DNA from: an uncultured Alphaproteobacteria bacterium
Lineage (GTDB): Bacteria > Pseudomonadota > Alphaproteobacteria > RF32 > CAG-239
DNA: 64,000 bases
Direction: 5' to 3'
NCBI GenBank assembly: GCA_934254675.1
Contig: CAKQLP010000001.1
Span: 62,001-126,000 of the forward strand
Positions within the stretch are counted from its first letter, which is position 1; every line of letters starts with the position of its first letter. The notes beneath the pieces were generated by a model. It ran no database searches. It had not been told where the DNA came from and was given only the letters and a program-made list of their open reading frames with translations. The position numbers and the translations under genes were made by a program. This document shows, piece by piece, positions 42,762 to 50,959 of this stretch.

Positions 42762-43487
42762 ATGAATAATTATAAATATGAAGAACAGTCCGGTCGTTCA
42801 ATGATTGAAATGTTGGGTGTGCTGGCTATTATTGGTGTTTTGAGCGTCGGCGGTATTGCCGGCTATTCAAAAGCCATGAACAAATTTAAAACAAACAAAG
42901 TTGCGGACAACGTCGCCATGATTGTGACCAACATCAGAACTTTGTACGCTCAGCAAAAAGATTACAGTGGTTTGGAAAACTTGTCAGCCGTGCAAATGGG
43001 CGTTGTGCCGGATGAATTAATTACAGCAACTCCAACTACAGCTAAAGATGATGGATTGCAAAACGCTTTCTTAGGTTCGGTTGTTATCAAAGCAACAAAT
43101 GTTTCTGGTTTAGATGGTGAAACAGTAGCAACAGATGCTACAAAAGGTGTAAACAGAGGCTTCTTGGTAGCTATGAACGGACTAACAAAAGAAGCCTGCG
43201 TGACCTTGGCGACCAACGATTGGGGCTCCGGTTATTCTTCCGGTTTAGTCGGTATAAGTGTTAATGGTGCGGCGCAAACAGCGGCTCCCAAAGGATTAGA
43301 TGCTTTGAATTGTGCCGGTTCAGATGGTAAGGGTGCTAAAGAGACAATTGCTTGCGTTGGTGCAAAATTAGGTGAGAAAGCTGGAAAAGATGATGTTGCT
43401 ATCACAACACCGCTTAATGTCGCTAAAGCGGCTGTAGCCTGCTCGGCGTCTGGAAATACAAACTCAATTGTTTGGGTATATTACTGA
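42762..43487 (+). CDS. Type IV pilin-like protein, PilS-like C-terminal domain
   Basis: A 241-residue prepilin with an 11-residue leader (MNNYKYEEQSG) before RSMIEMLGVLAIIGVLSV. The mature domain has NIRTLYAQQKDYSGL, PDELIT, LQNAFLGSVVI and EACVTLATNDWGSG, resembling PilS-type major pilins, with paired Cys near the C-terminus. GC and codon use look less AT-rich than the Cys-tail pilins, and Ala/Val content is high. AAGAGAA is a weak ribosome site. It lies alone downstream of RNA element D and is followed by two terminators. Confidence 0.82.
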   Translation: MNNYKYEEQSGRSMIEMLGVLAIIGVLSVGGIAGYSKAMNKFKTNKVADNVAMIVTNIRTLYAQQKDYSGLENLSAVQMGVVPDELITATPTTAKDDGLQNAFLGSVVIKATNVSGLDGETVATDATKGVNRGFLVAMNGLTKEACVTLATNDWGSGYSSGLVGISVNGAAQTAAPKGLDALNCAGSDGKGAKETIACVGAKLGEKAGKDDVAITTPLNVAKAAVACSASGNTNSIVWVYY

Positions 43488-43545
43488 GTTTGGAAAAACA
43501 GAAAAGCTTAGGCTCGCACAAAGTTTAAGTTGACCGTTTTTCCAC

Positions 43546-43581
43546 AAATCGCCGGTTTTCACTCTCATTACGGCGGTTTTT
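43546..43581 (+). terminator. First terminator after the pilin at 42762
   Basis: AAATCGCCG (43546-43554) pairs with CGGCGGTTT (43571-43579) around a 16-base loop, followed by TT. Confidence 0.6.
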
Positions 43582-43585
43582 CTCC

Positions 43586-43621
43586 GAAACGTCCTTGCTC
43601 CTAACTTGGACGTTTCTTTTT
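43586..43621 (+). terminator. Second terminator after the pilin at 42762
   Basis: GAAACGTCC (43586-43594) pairs perfectly with GGACGTTTC (43608-43616), followed by a T tract. Tandem terminators isolate the pilin unit. The stretch from here to 43925 is AT-rich and shows no gene I can support. Confidence 0.8.
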
Positions 43622-43925
43622 TTATAAAGAAAAGCACCGAGCGAAAATATCGTTATATTTCGGTGTCAAAAATATTTATCCGGCTTTTATCGGGATATCG
43701 TTTGTAGATAAAAAACACATAAAATCCCACAAAAAATATACAGAAATGCTTATTGAAAAAATAAAATTTGCATTTGTATCTAAAAATTATTGAATAAAAC
43801 CAGTTTAAAAATTTTATAATCGTATTCATTGTGTTAAATAAAAAAATCCATTTAAGATAATGAAACGAATATAAGTAAATAAGCTTTATGTCAATAATAA
43901 AATGTTTTTCGACTATTCTTTTTAA

Positions 43926-43965
43926 TATAAAAAAATCCCGCTTTAGAGATTCTAAAACGGGATTT
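43926..43965 (-). terminator. Terminator of the groES-groEL operon
   Basis: AAATCCCGCTTTAGA pairs with TCTAAAACGGGATTT around GAT with one mismatch (43933-43965); T residues follow on the minus strand. Confidence 0.88.
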
Positions 43966-43980
43966 AGGGGAAATGAAGAT

Positions 43981-45621
43981 TTAGTACATTCCGCCCATGC
44001 CACCGGCAGCCGCCGCGGCATCGCCGCAGTGACATTCTTTTTCAGGAATTTCCGTAACCATTGCTTCGGTTGTAATCAGCAACCCGCCGACAGAAGCCGC
44101 ATCTTGCAAAGCGGTTCTAACAACCATTGTCGGATCCACAATACCGGATTTAATCATATCGGTATATTCACCGGCAGCGGCGTTGTAACCATAGTTGAAA
44201 TCTTTGCTTTCAAGCAATTTTCCAGCCACAACAGCGCCATCAACACCAGCGTTTTCGGCAATTTGACGCAAAGGAGCCTGTAACGCGCGACGAATAATAT
44301 CAATACCGACATTTTGGTCTTGATTGTCTGTTTTCAAATCAGCCAAAGCTTTTGTCGCATATAACAAAGCTGTTCCACCGCCGGCAACAATACCTTCTTT
44401 AACTGCCGCGCGGGTGGCGTGCAAAGCGTCGTCAATACGATCTTTCTTTTCTTTTACTTCAACCTCAGAAGCGCCACCGACTTTAATAACGGCCACACCG
44501 CCAGAAAGTTTGCCCAAGCGTTCTTGCAGTTTTTCACGATCATAGTCAGAAGTTGTCTGGCTGATTTCTTGGCGGATTTGCGCTGTTCTGCCGGCAATGG
44601 CTTCTTTATCGCCGGCGCCGTCAATAATTGTTGTGTCGTCTTTGGTGATTTCAACACGTTTTGCCGTACCCAACATGTCGAGTGTGACATTTTCAATTTT
44701 CATTCCCAATTCATCGGAAATAACCTGACCACCGGTCAAAATTGCCATGTCTTGTAACATTGCTTTGCGTCTGTCGCCAAAACCAGGGGCTTTTACAGCG
44801 CAAACTTTCAAGCCGCCGCGAATTCTGTTAACAACCAAAGTAGCCAAAGCTTCGCCTTCAATATCTTCGGCAACAATGATAAGAGCGCGTCCGGATTGAA
44901 CGATGGCTTCCAAAATAGAAATCATTGGTTGAAGATTTGATATTTTCTTGTCATATAACAAAATATACGGATTATCATATTCACAGTTCATTTTTTCCGG
45001 ATTTGTAACAAAATACGGAGATAAATAACCACGGTCAAATTGCATACCTTCTACAACGTCTAACTCAGTTTCCAACCCTTTTGCGTCTTCTACGGTAATA
45101 ACACCTTCATTGCCAACTTTTTCCATGGCTTTTGCCAAATATTCGCCGATAGTTGTGTCTCCATTGGCCGAAATTGTGCCAACTTGCGCAATTTCACCAG
45201 ATGATTGAACAGCTTTAGAGCGAGATTTTACATCTTCTACAACAGCGGCAACAGCCAAATCGATACCGCGTTTTACATCCATCGGATTCATTCCGGCGGC
45301 AACAGCTTTACAGCCTTCACGAATGATAGCTTCTGCCAAAACAGTTGCCGTTGTAGTACCGTCACCGGCTTTATCTGCTGTTTTTTGAGCCACTTCTTTA
45401 ATCAGTTGGGCGCCCATGTTTTCAAATTTATCGGCCAAAACAACTTCTTTTGCTACGGAAACGCCGTCTTTGGTCAATTTTGGCGCGCCGTATGATTTAT
45501 CCAACATAACGTTACGGCCTTTTGGACCTAATGTAACTTTAACTGTTTTTGCCAATGTCTCTACGCCTTTCAGCATTTTGCTACGGGCGTCAGTTCCAAA
45601 TTTAATGTCTTTTGCAGCCAT
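43981..45621 (-). CDS. groEL: Chaperonin GroEL
   Basis: A 546-residue 60-kDa chaperonin. It begins MAAKDIKFGTDARSKMLKG and has GPKGRNVMLDKSYGAPKLTK, AGDGTTTATVLAEAI and GGTALLYA in the expected order. The C-terminal tail keeps a short GGMGGMY end but carries ECHCGDAAAAAGG before it, in place of a longer GGM repeat. It follows groES after 21 bases. Confidence 0.97.
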   Translation of the reverse strand: MAAKDIKFGTDARSKMLKGVETLAKTVKVTLGPKGRNVMLDKSYGAPKLTKDGVSVAKEVVLADKFENMGAQLIKEVAQKTADKAGDGTTTATVLAEAIIREGCKAVAAGMNPMDVKRGIDLAVAAVVEDVKSRSKAVQSSGEIAQVGTISANGDTTIGEYLAKAMEKVGNEGVITVEDAKGLETELDVVEGMQFDRGYLSPYFVTNPEKMNCEYDNPYILLYDKKISNLQPMISILEAIVQSGRALIIVAEDIEGEALATLVVNRIRGGLKVCAVKAPGFGDRRKAMLQDMAILTGGQVISDELGMKIENVTLDMLGTAKRVEITKDDTTIIDGAGDKEAIAGRTAQIRQEISQTTSDYDREKLQERLGKLSGGVAVIKVGGASEVEVKEKKDRIDDALHATRAAVKEGIVAGGGTALLYATKALADLKTDNQDQNVGIDIIRRALQAPLRQIAENAGVDGAVVAGKLLESKDFNYGYNAAAGEYTDMIKSGIVDPTMVVRTALQDAASVGGLLITTEAMVTEIPEKECHCGDAAAAAGGMGGMY

Positions 45622-45642
45622 TTTATTTTACCTTTCGCATAT

Positions 45643-45930
45643 TTATTCAATAATTGCTAAAATATCAGATTCGTTAACAATTAAACGAGATTCTCCGTTA
45701 ACTTTAATTTCGGTGCCGGCCCATTTTCCAAATAACACGCGGTCACCCGCCTTTACGGATAAAGCTATGATTTTTCCATCTGGTGAAATACGTCCGTTAC
45801 CCACGGCTTCCACAACACCTTCCGATGGTTTTTCTTTGGCGGTATCCGGAATAATTATTCCACCGGCTGTTTTTGTTTCTTCGTCCACACGCTTGATTAA
45901 AACTTTATCATGCAATGGTTTGATATTCAT
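45643..45930 (-). CDS. groES: Co-chaperonin GroES
   Basis: A 95-residue 10-kDa lid of the GroEL chamber. MNIKPLHDKVLIKRVDEETK and the mobile loop ETKTAGGIIIPDTAKEKP are typical. I chose the ATG at 45930 because AGGAG lies 8 bases upstream; an extension to 45987 would not match the family. It heads the groES-groEL operon. Confidence 0.96.
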   Translation of the reverse strand: MNIKPLHDKVLIKRVDEETKTAGGIIIPDTAKEKPSEGVVEAVGNGRISPDGKIIALSVKAGDRVLFGKWAGTEIKVNGESRLIVNESDILAIIE

Positions 45931-45971
45931 TTCAATACTCCTAAACAAATAGATAATTTTTACTACTTGTT

Positions 45972-46000
45972 TAGTTAGTGTTTGCAAAATGCGTTGTCAA
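45972..46000 (-). promoter_or_regulatory. Candidate groESL promoter
   Basis: On the minus strand TTGACA (45995-46000, preceded by C so also CTTGACA as in heat-shock promoters) and TAACTA (45972-45977) are 17 bases apart. No HrcA-type CIRCE inverted repeat is present. Confidence 0.4.
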
Positions 46001-46021
46001 GAAGATGACAATATTTTTTTG

Positions 46022-46735
46022 TTAAATGCCAAATAAAAAGATGCAAATAAGCAGTGTTGCATAAACAATGGAAGGACCAAACGGACCGACTCTCTGTTTT
46101 TTTATCAAACACCCCAGTGCAAACAAAATGCAAGAACCCAGCAAAATATATGAAATCGGTTCCAATCCAACCCAAGCGCCAATTGCGGCCAAAAGTTTAA
46201 TATCTCCGCCGCCAAAAGCGTCTGGATATTTTAGAACCATAAACATGCTTGCCACCACCGGCATCAAATAACCGGCGCAAGCTCCCATAAAGCTGTTTTG
46301 CGTGTTGCTGATTAACTGAGGGTCAATCGTGTCTAACCACACGCCGTTGGCCGCGGCATAACCAAACCCCAAAACCAACAGGGGCAAAGTTAAAATATCC
46401 GGCAACAGCATAAAACGTTTATCAATTTCCACCAATAGTAACATTATCCAGACAAATGCAATATACCAACCGGTGTAATACTGGTCGAAATTTACCGCGA
46501 CCAAGTATGTGACGGCGGCGCAAAAAATACCCCAGCCCAAACTGCGCATCATATAACTTTTAAATAACTGCATGTATTCAAAATCATTTTTCAGTTTGTT
46601 CCAAGGCATACAATGTTGCGGAATAAATATCTTTAAAAGTATGTACCCCATGGTTGCCGGCATCAGCTTGCCCAAGCGACGAGCCAAATATGGAATAAGA
46701 CAGCCAAAAATGAAACCGGATAAAATATACAGCAT
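46022..46735 (-). CDS. Prepilin peptidase (A24 family)
   Basis: A 237-residue polytopic inner-membrane aspartic protease that removes prepilin leaders. The two catalytic Asp are Asp105 in VEIDKRFMLLPD and Asp178 in the GxGD-type motif FGGGDIKL. About seven hydrophobic segments are visible. The Cys-rich methylation domain of PilD is absent, so it is a short form, although its N-terminal region (HCMPWNKLK) keeps a trace. It is the natural processing enzyme for the five dispersed pilin-like proteins; no pilus assembly ATPase or platform gene is in the window. Confidence 0.88.
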   Translation of the reverse strand: MLYILSGFIFGCLIPYLARRLGKLMPATMGYILLKIFIPQHCMPWNKLKNDFEYMQLFKSYMMRSLGWGIFCAAVTYLVAVNFDQYYTGWYIAFVWIMLLLVEIDKRFMLLPDILTLPLLVLGFGYAAANGVWLDTIDPQLISNTQNSFMGACAGYLMPVVASMFMVLKYPDAFGGGDIKLLAAIGAWVGLEPISYILLGSCILFALGCLIKKQRVGPFGPSIVYATLLICIFLFGI

Positions 46736-46836
46736 AGAAACCTCCGTTATTAATTTGCCTAAACGTTAGCAAATAAATTATAAAAATTTGTTAAAAATGC
46801 TTGAAACTTTGCCTTTTTTGTTGTACAAAGCCGTTA

Positions 46837-46862
46837 CTGGTGGCACCCCTGGAGGCCGCTAG
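46837..46862 (+). promoter_or_regulatory. Possible structured leader before rplY
   Basis: CTGGTGGC (46837-46844) pairs with GCCGCTAG (46855-46862), with two G-U pairs, around a GC-rich loop. It is much more GC-rich than its surroundings and lies 35 bases before rplY, so an autoregulatory leader is possible. Confidence 0.4.
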
Positions 46863-46897
46863 TGTAAAATTTGATTATAAATATAAAGGATAAAAAA

Positions 46898-47188
46898 ATG
46901 ACTGAAGTTATTTTTAATGCAAAAAAGCGTGAAAAAGCCGGTAAGGGGGCAGCTCGTGCGTGTCGTCGTGAGGGCCGTGTTCCTGCCGTTATTTATGGCG
47001 GTAAAAAAGATGCTGTTTTAATCAGCCTTGATCCGGTTGAATTGGAAAAAGCCCTTGATTTGAGAGATTTCTATAAATCTGAAATCGTTGTTGATGTTGA
47101 AGGTAAAAAAGTTAAAACTGTTTGCCAAGACGTTCAATTCCATCCAGTGTCTGACAAGCCTATTCACGTTGATTTTTTGCGTAAATAA
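46898..47188 (+). CDS. rplY: Large ribosomal subunit protein bL25 (short form)
   Basis: A 96-residue 5S rRNA-binding protein. It starts MTEVIFNAKKREKAGKGAAR and ends HPVSDKPIHVDFLRK, the family's core; the C-terminal TL5/CTC extension common in Alphaproteobacteria (about 200 residues) is absent. I use ATG 46898, with AAGGA upstream, rather than an in-frame start 27 bases earlier. It precedes pth, as in many genomes. Confidence 0.9.
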   Translation: MTEVIFNAKKREKAGKGAARACRREGRVPAVIYGGKKDAVLISLDPVELEKALDLRDFYKSEIVVDVEGKKVKTVCQDVQFHPVSDKPIHVDFLRK

Positions 47189-47197
47189 GAGGTGACG

Positions 47198-47776
47198 ATG
47201 TTTTTGGTGGTTGGTTTAGGCAATCCGGGAACGGAATATGCGGCTACCCGCCATAACGTTGGTTTTATGGCGGCTGATGAAATTCATCGCCGCTATAATT
47301 TTTCTCCGTTTCGCTCTAAATTTGACGGATTGATTGCTGAAGGTTCAATTGATGGTGAAAAAATTTATTTGTTAAAACCGCAAACTTTTATGAACCTTTC
47401 CGGCAACAGTGTTGTTAAAGCGGCTAATTTCTACAAAATTCTGCCACAAAACATTGTGGTTATTCACGATGATATGGATTTGCCCATTGATAAAGTAAAA
47501 GCCAAAGTCGGTGGCGGCGCCGGCGGGCATAATGGTTTGAAAAGTATTGATTCCGCCATCACTCCTAATTATAACCGCATCCGAATTGGTATTGGTCACC
47601 CGCAAAATCGTGACGCCGACAGCATTGTCAATCATGTTCTTTCCGGCTTTTCCAAATCAGATAAAGCAATGTTAGAAAATAATATCAATCTGGTGACCGA
47701 CTTAATCGGCGTGCTTATAAAAAAAGGTCTTGCCGAATTTTCTAATCAAATCGGCTTAAAACTAAATCATAAATAG
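47198..47776 (+). CDS. pth: Peptidyl-tRNA hydrolase
   Basis: A 192-residue enzyme that recycles peptidyl-tRNA. Motifs are VGLGNPGTEYAATRHNVGF (catalytic His20-type), QTFMNLSGNSV, VIHDDMDLP and GGGAGGHNGLKS. I use the ATG at 47198, placed 5 bases after AGAGG. The gene that commonly follows, ychF, is missing; a reversed nitroreductase-like gene abuts it. Confidence 0.95.
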   Translation: MFLVVGLGNPGTEYAATRHNVGFMAADEIHRRYNFSPFRSKFDGLIAEGSIDGEKIYLLKPQTFMNLSGNSVVKAANFYKILPQNIVVIHDDMDLPIDKVKAKVGGGAGGHNGLKSIDSAITPNYNRIRIGIGHPQNRDADSIVNHVLSGFSKSDKAMLENNINLVTDLIGVLIKKGLAEFSNQIGLKLNHK

Positions 47777-48379
47777 TTATTTAAAAATGATAAAACGTTT
47801 TTCTGTTGGAATAAATGTTTTTTCCGGCGGTGTTTTTTCGATACTGCCAAATGGCATTTGCGCTATCAATTTCCAATTATCCGGTAGCTGACACATCTTT
47901 TTTACATCATCTTCAATCAACTCATTATAGTGTTGCAAAGAAGCTCCTATTTCGTTTTCAGCAAGCGCCTGCCATATCATATATTGTAGCATGCCGTTAG
48001 ATTCAAAAGTCCAATCATGCATATTTTTTTGATAGAGTGGAAACTCTTTTTGTAGCTGTTCCAAGACCTCTAAATCTTCAAAGAATAAAATTGTGCCATA
48101 CGCTTCGGAAAATGAATTTATTTTTTGCGTGACACTGTTTTTCTTACCAATGGGGGCGGCGGCTAAAACTTTTTTCAAGACCAAGTTCCAAAAATCTGCA
48201 TGATATTGATTCAACAATAAAATCAACCGAGATGATTGCGCGTTAAACGGGGTTGGACAATTTTTGAGACAGTCTTTCAAAGTGTCTTCCAAACAAAAAT
48301 CTGTAACAACTCTAGTGTGTCCTAAGGCATAAACCGAGCGGCGACGGGTTAAGCTATCTTGTTCAATACAGTGTGTCAT
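47777..48379 (-). CDS. Nitroreductase-family protein
   Basis: A 200-residue FMN-dependent reductase-like protein. Family features are RRSVYALG at the start, HADFWNLVL, SFSEAYGTILFFED, GMLQYMIWQALAENEIGASLQHY and WKLIAQMPFGSI. These match the YdfN/HBN1-like nitroreductase subgroup. Substrate unknown. AAGGAGA lies upstream of the ATG, and the gene stands alone. Confidence 0.87.
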   Translation of the reverse strand: MTHCIEQDSLTRRRSVYALGHTRVVTDFCLEDTLKDCLKNCPTPFNAQSSRLILLLNQYHADFWNLVLKKVLAAAPIGKKNSVTQKINSFSEAYGTILFFEDLEVLEQLQKEFPLYQKNMHDWTFESNGMLQYMIWQALAENEIGASLQHYNELIEDDVKKMCQLPDNWKLIAQMPFGSIEKTPPEKTFIPTEKRFIIFK

Positions 48380-48433
48380 TATAAATATCTCCTTTTCAAC
48401 AAAGGAAATATTCCTTTTTAATCTAAATTCAAG

Positions 48434-49768
48434 TCAATCAATATAGTTTCTAATTTTAAGCAACAAACGATTGACGCTTTTAATATTGGATTTTAGGTTT
48501 AGTTCTGTATATATTTCAAGAGCTGAATTAAAATAATTCCGCGCTTCTTTCATAAAAGTATCATCGTCATTTTGTTTGCCAAGCAAGTAATAAATGTTTC
48601 CAATATGTTCTTGAACAAAAGACCAATTAACAGGTTCTTGGTTTTGTGTATATATTTTTTGCTGGTTTTTATAGGATTCAATAGCCAGTTGCATCAGGTC
48701 ATTGCTTTTGGTTTGCATGCCCAAAGCTGTTAGATAACTGCCTAAAAGTCCTTCAATTTGGCACCATGAAAATGGAAATTGGGCAAAGGAATATACTTTT
48801 TCGGCTTCTCTTAATTGAGAAACAGCATCTCGTAAAGCTTGTAAGTCTGCCGTATATTTCCAATATTCAAAGTAAAGCGTTGCCAAATGGTAGGCAATTA
48901 AACCATAGTCATAAGGGTAATTACGATTCAAATTTTTTTGAGCGGTCTGATAATTTTTTAAAGCAAATTTCAAATATTCGACTGTGTTGTATTTATTTTT
49001 CCGAAAGGCGGTTTCATAAAGCTGTCCAAGATTGTTATAGATGCAACCATAATAAATAGGCAACCGCATGGATTGTTTGCTTTTAAGGGCGGCTTCAAAA
49101 AGGTTTTGAATAATGTCAATATCTTGCGCGGATAAATCAGTGCGAGCATTGCTTAAATATATTTTTCCCAGCATATTCATGATATAAGGCATAAATTCTT
49201 TGGGAATATCTTTAGGCGAGTGGTCGGCGGATAGCAAAGATATTATATTTTTTAGAATTTGCGGTTGTTGTTTTTTCTGTTCATTTGTCGCCGGCGTTAT
49301 TGCCGCGACGATAACAGCGTAAATCAGCCATAATAAAGACTCTGAAAAATTAGAAATATCTGTCAAATAGTTCAGCGGGATAAATAAGCTGTCCAAAAGA
49401 GAAAATGATAAATTATTGGGAATAATATATTGATTTTCTAATTGAAAGTTTAAACGTATTTTGCCTTCTTCCTCATAACCCCAAATAACAATGTCGGCTT
49501 GTGTAGAATGAAGAATTTTATTTCCTTTGTCGATAAAATCAAAAAAATTACGACTTTGTAAATTTAAAAAATTTTTAGCAAAAGGTTCATTAAAAAAAGT
49601 GACATCAAATAATTTGTTGCGTTTTAACAATTCGGCAAAACGTAACCCGCAATTTAAATTGCATTTATCCTCAAAAGCCACAACAGTAACGCGAAACAAA
49701 GCCCTGTCACTTTTTTCTTTGGCTGAAATAAAATTCCGAATATTTAAGAAGTTTGCTGAAAAAGACAT
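48434..49768 (-). CDS. TPR-repeat protein, function unknown
   Basis: A 444-residue protein I cannot assign. The N-terminal 170 residues have a compact alpha/beta look with Cys pair (NLNCG) and a hydrophobic stretch (about 150-165); the C-terminal half has tetratricopeptide-like helices (YIGCIYNNLGQLYETA-like, GLIAYHLATLYFEYWKYT, FVQEHIGNIYYLLGKQ). It starts 3 bases after the stop of the multispanning membrane gene, so the two form an operon. A cytoplasmic sensor or scaffold is conceivable. Confidence 0.6.
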   Translation of the reverse strand: MSFSANFLNIRNFISAKEKSDRALFRVTVVAFEDKCNLNCGLRFAELLKRNKLFDVTFFNEPFAKNFLNLQSRNFFDFIDKGNKILHSTQADIVIWGYEEEGKIRLNFQLENQYIIPNNLSFSLLDSLFIPLNYLTDISNFSESLLWLIYAVIVAAITPATNEQKKQQPQILKNIISLLSADHSPKDIPKEFMPYIMNMLGKIYLSNARTDLSAQDIDIIQNLFEAALKSKQSMRLPIYYGCIYNNLGQLYETAFRKNKYNTVEYLKFALKNYQTAQKNLNRNYPYDYGLIAYHLATLYFEYWKYTADLQALRDAVSQLREAEKVYSFAQFPFSWCQIEGLLGSYLTALGMQTKSNDLMQLAIESYKNQQKIYTQNQEPVNWSFVQEHIGNIYYLLGKQNDDDTFMKEARNYFNSALEIYTELNLKSNIKSVNRLLLKIRNYID

Positions 49769-49771
49769 TAA

Positions 49772-50917
49772 TTATTTGTCCTTTTTAACTTTTTTAGGTT
49801 GGGTTTTGCGGCGTACGCTTGATTTTTTAGGTCTATGAACAGTTTCGGTTTTATCTTCAGTCGGATTAAAAACTGATTTTACATCATTAACACTTTCTTT
49901 TAAGTTGGCAATAAATTCTTGATTGGCTTTTTTGAGACTTTGCTTTTCATTTGGATAAAGAAAAGTGTAATTAAACCAAAAAGTAATGGCTAAACTGACA
50001 AAAATTAAGGAATGTTGATTAATGGAAAAAAGCTGGAACCAGCCCAAAAAAATGCAGATTGAGCTTATTTTGGCAACATTTATCAAGAGGACTTGCATGT
50101 TATATTTTTGAGCGGCAAGGGTATAAAAAGTGTTTTCAGTAAGAGAGCCGGATTTTGTAATAACAAATTTTCTCCACAACGCCGTTAAAAATTCGCACCA
50201 AAAAACACTTGTAAAAATTAAACAAGAAGAAAAACTATATTCATTTGTGTCCAAAAGAATAATGCTGGAGATAAGATATGCGAGTGCGCAACAAGAACCA
50301 TTGTCAAATGGAATTTTTATAAAGTTGAGGTTTATTCCCAAATAACCGCCTAATGAACCTATTAATAAAGCGGATGACAGCGCTAAATATACGGGAGCGG
50401 CATATAAACCTGAAAGTAAAGACATACCAAGCAGAATGACGCTTGAGTAAACAATCATGACTTGAGGAATATAATTCAAAATACCATAGAAAATACAAAA
50501 AATAGAAAATAAGAGGATAAGAGTTAATCTTATTGCCCATATAGGATAATTTGAAAATGGAAAGCCCTCGCCGATAGGTTGCAAAAATACTGTTCCGGTA
50601 ACACAGGCAACAATGATTAGAGAAAAAGTTAAATTAGAGCAAAGCATTGAGGAAATAAATATTATGAGAGCAAAAAGCAAAGGAATAAAAGCTCTAGATA
50701 AAGTGAGGGAAGAAATAAAATCTGTGTTTTCAAATCCAAAATAATTAACAAGGGTGCCAATTGTGTAAAATGCTAAAATATATGTAAAAGGCAACATAAA
50801 TGGTTTTATTTGCAGTGTTTGCATATATTTATTGGCAATAGGCGTATAAATCGACAGCATTGCAATAAAACTCAACAAAAGAAAAGATATAAAGGCCAGC
50901 ACATTTAAACTAAACAT
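49772..50917 (-). CDS. Multispanning membrane protein, function unknown
   Basis: A 381-residue protein with roughly ten hydrophobic segments over residues 1-320 and a basic, disordered C-terminus (about 325-381, ending PKKSSVRRKTQPKKVKKDK). The arrangement and short cytoplasmic loops recall lipid-linked sugar transferases, but I see no diagnostic Asp-rich motif and do not claim one. It is the first gene of a two-gene operon with the TPR protein. The basic tail probably faces the cytoplasm. Confidence 0.6.
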   Translation of the reverse strand: MFSLNVLAFISFLLLSFIAMLSIYTPIANKYMQTLQIKPFMLPFTYILAFYTIGTLVNYFGFENTDFISSLTLSRAFIPLLFALIIFISSMLCSNLTFSLIIVACVTGTVFLQPIGEGFPFSNYPIWAIRLTLILLFSIFCIFYGILNYIPQVMIVYSSVILLGMSLLSGLYAAPVYLALSSALLIGSLGGYLGINLNFIKIPFDNGSCCALAYLISSIILLDTNEYSFSSCLIFTSVFWCEFLTALWRKFVITKSGSLTENTFYTLAAQKYNMQVLLINVAKISSICIFLGWFQLFSINQHSLIFVSLAITFWFNYTFLYPNEKQSLKKANQEFIANLKESVNDVKSVFNPTEDKTETVHRPKKSSVRRKTQPKKVKKDK

Positions 50918-50959
50918 AGATTTTCTCCCTAAAATTTAAGTTAGTATAAACCTAATTTA

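Noticed and set aside
43653..44021. A 122-codon minus-strand frame between the pilin terminators and groEL
   Set aside because: Its first third overlaps the groEL 3' end and terminator, it has no ribosome site, and its composition (Phe, Ile, Lys, Tyr) is that expected from AT-rich noncoding DNA.
45931..46021. CIRCE (HrcA) operator before groES
   Set aside because: No TTAGCACTC-N9-GAGTGCTAA inverted repeat is present; only a TTGACA-like promoter is seen.
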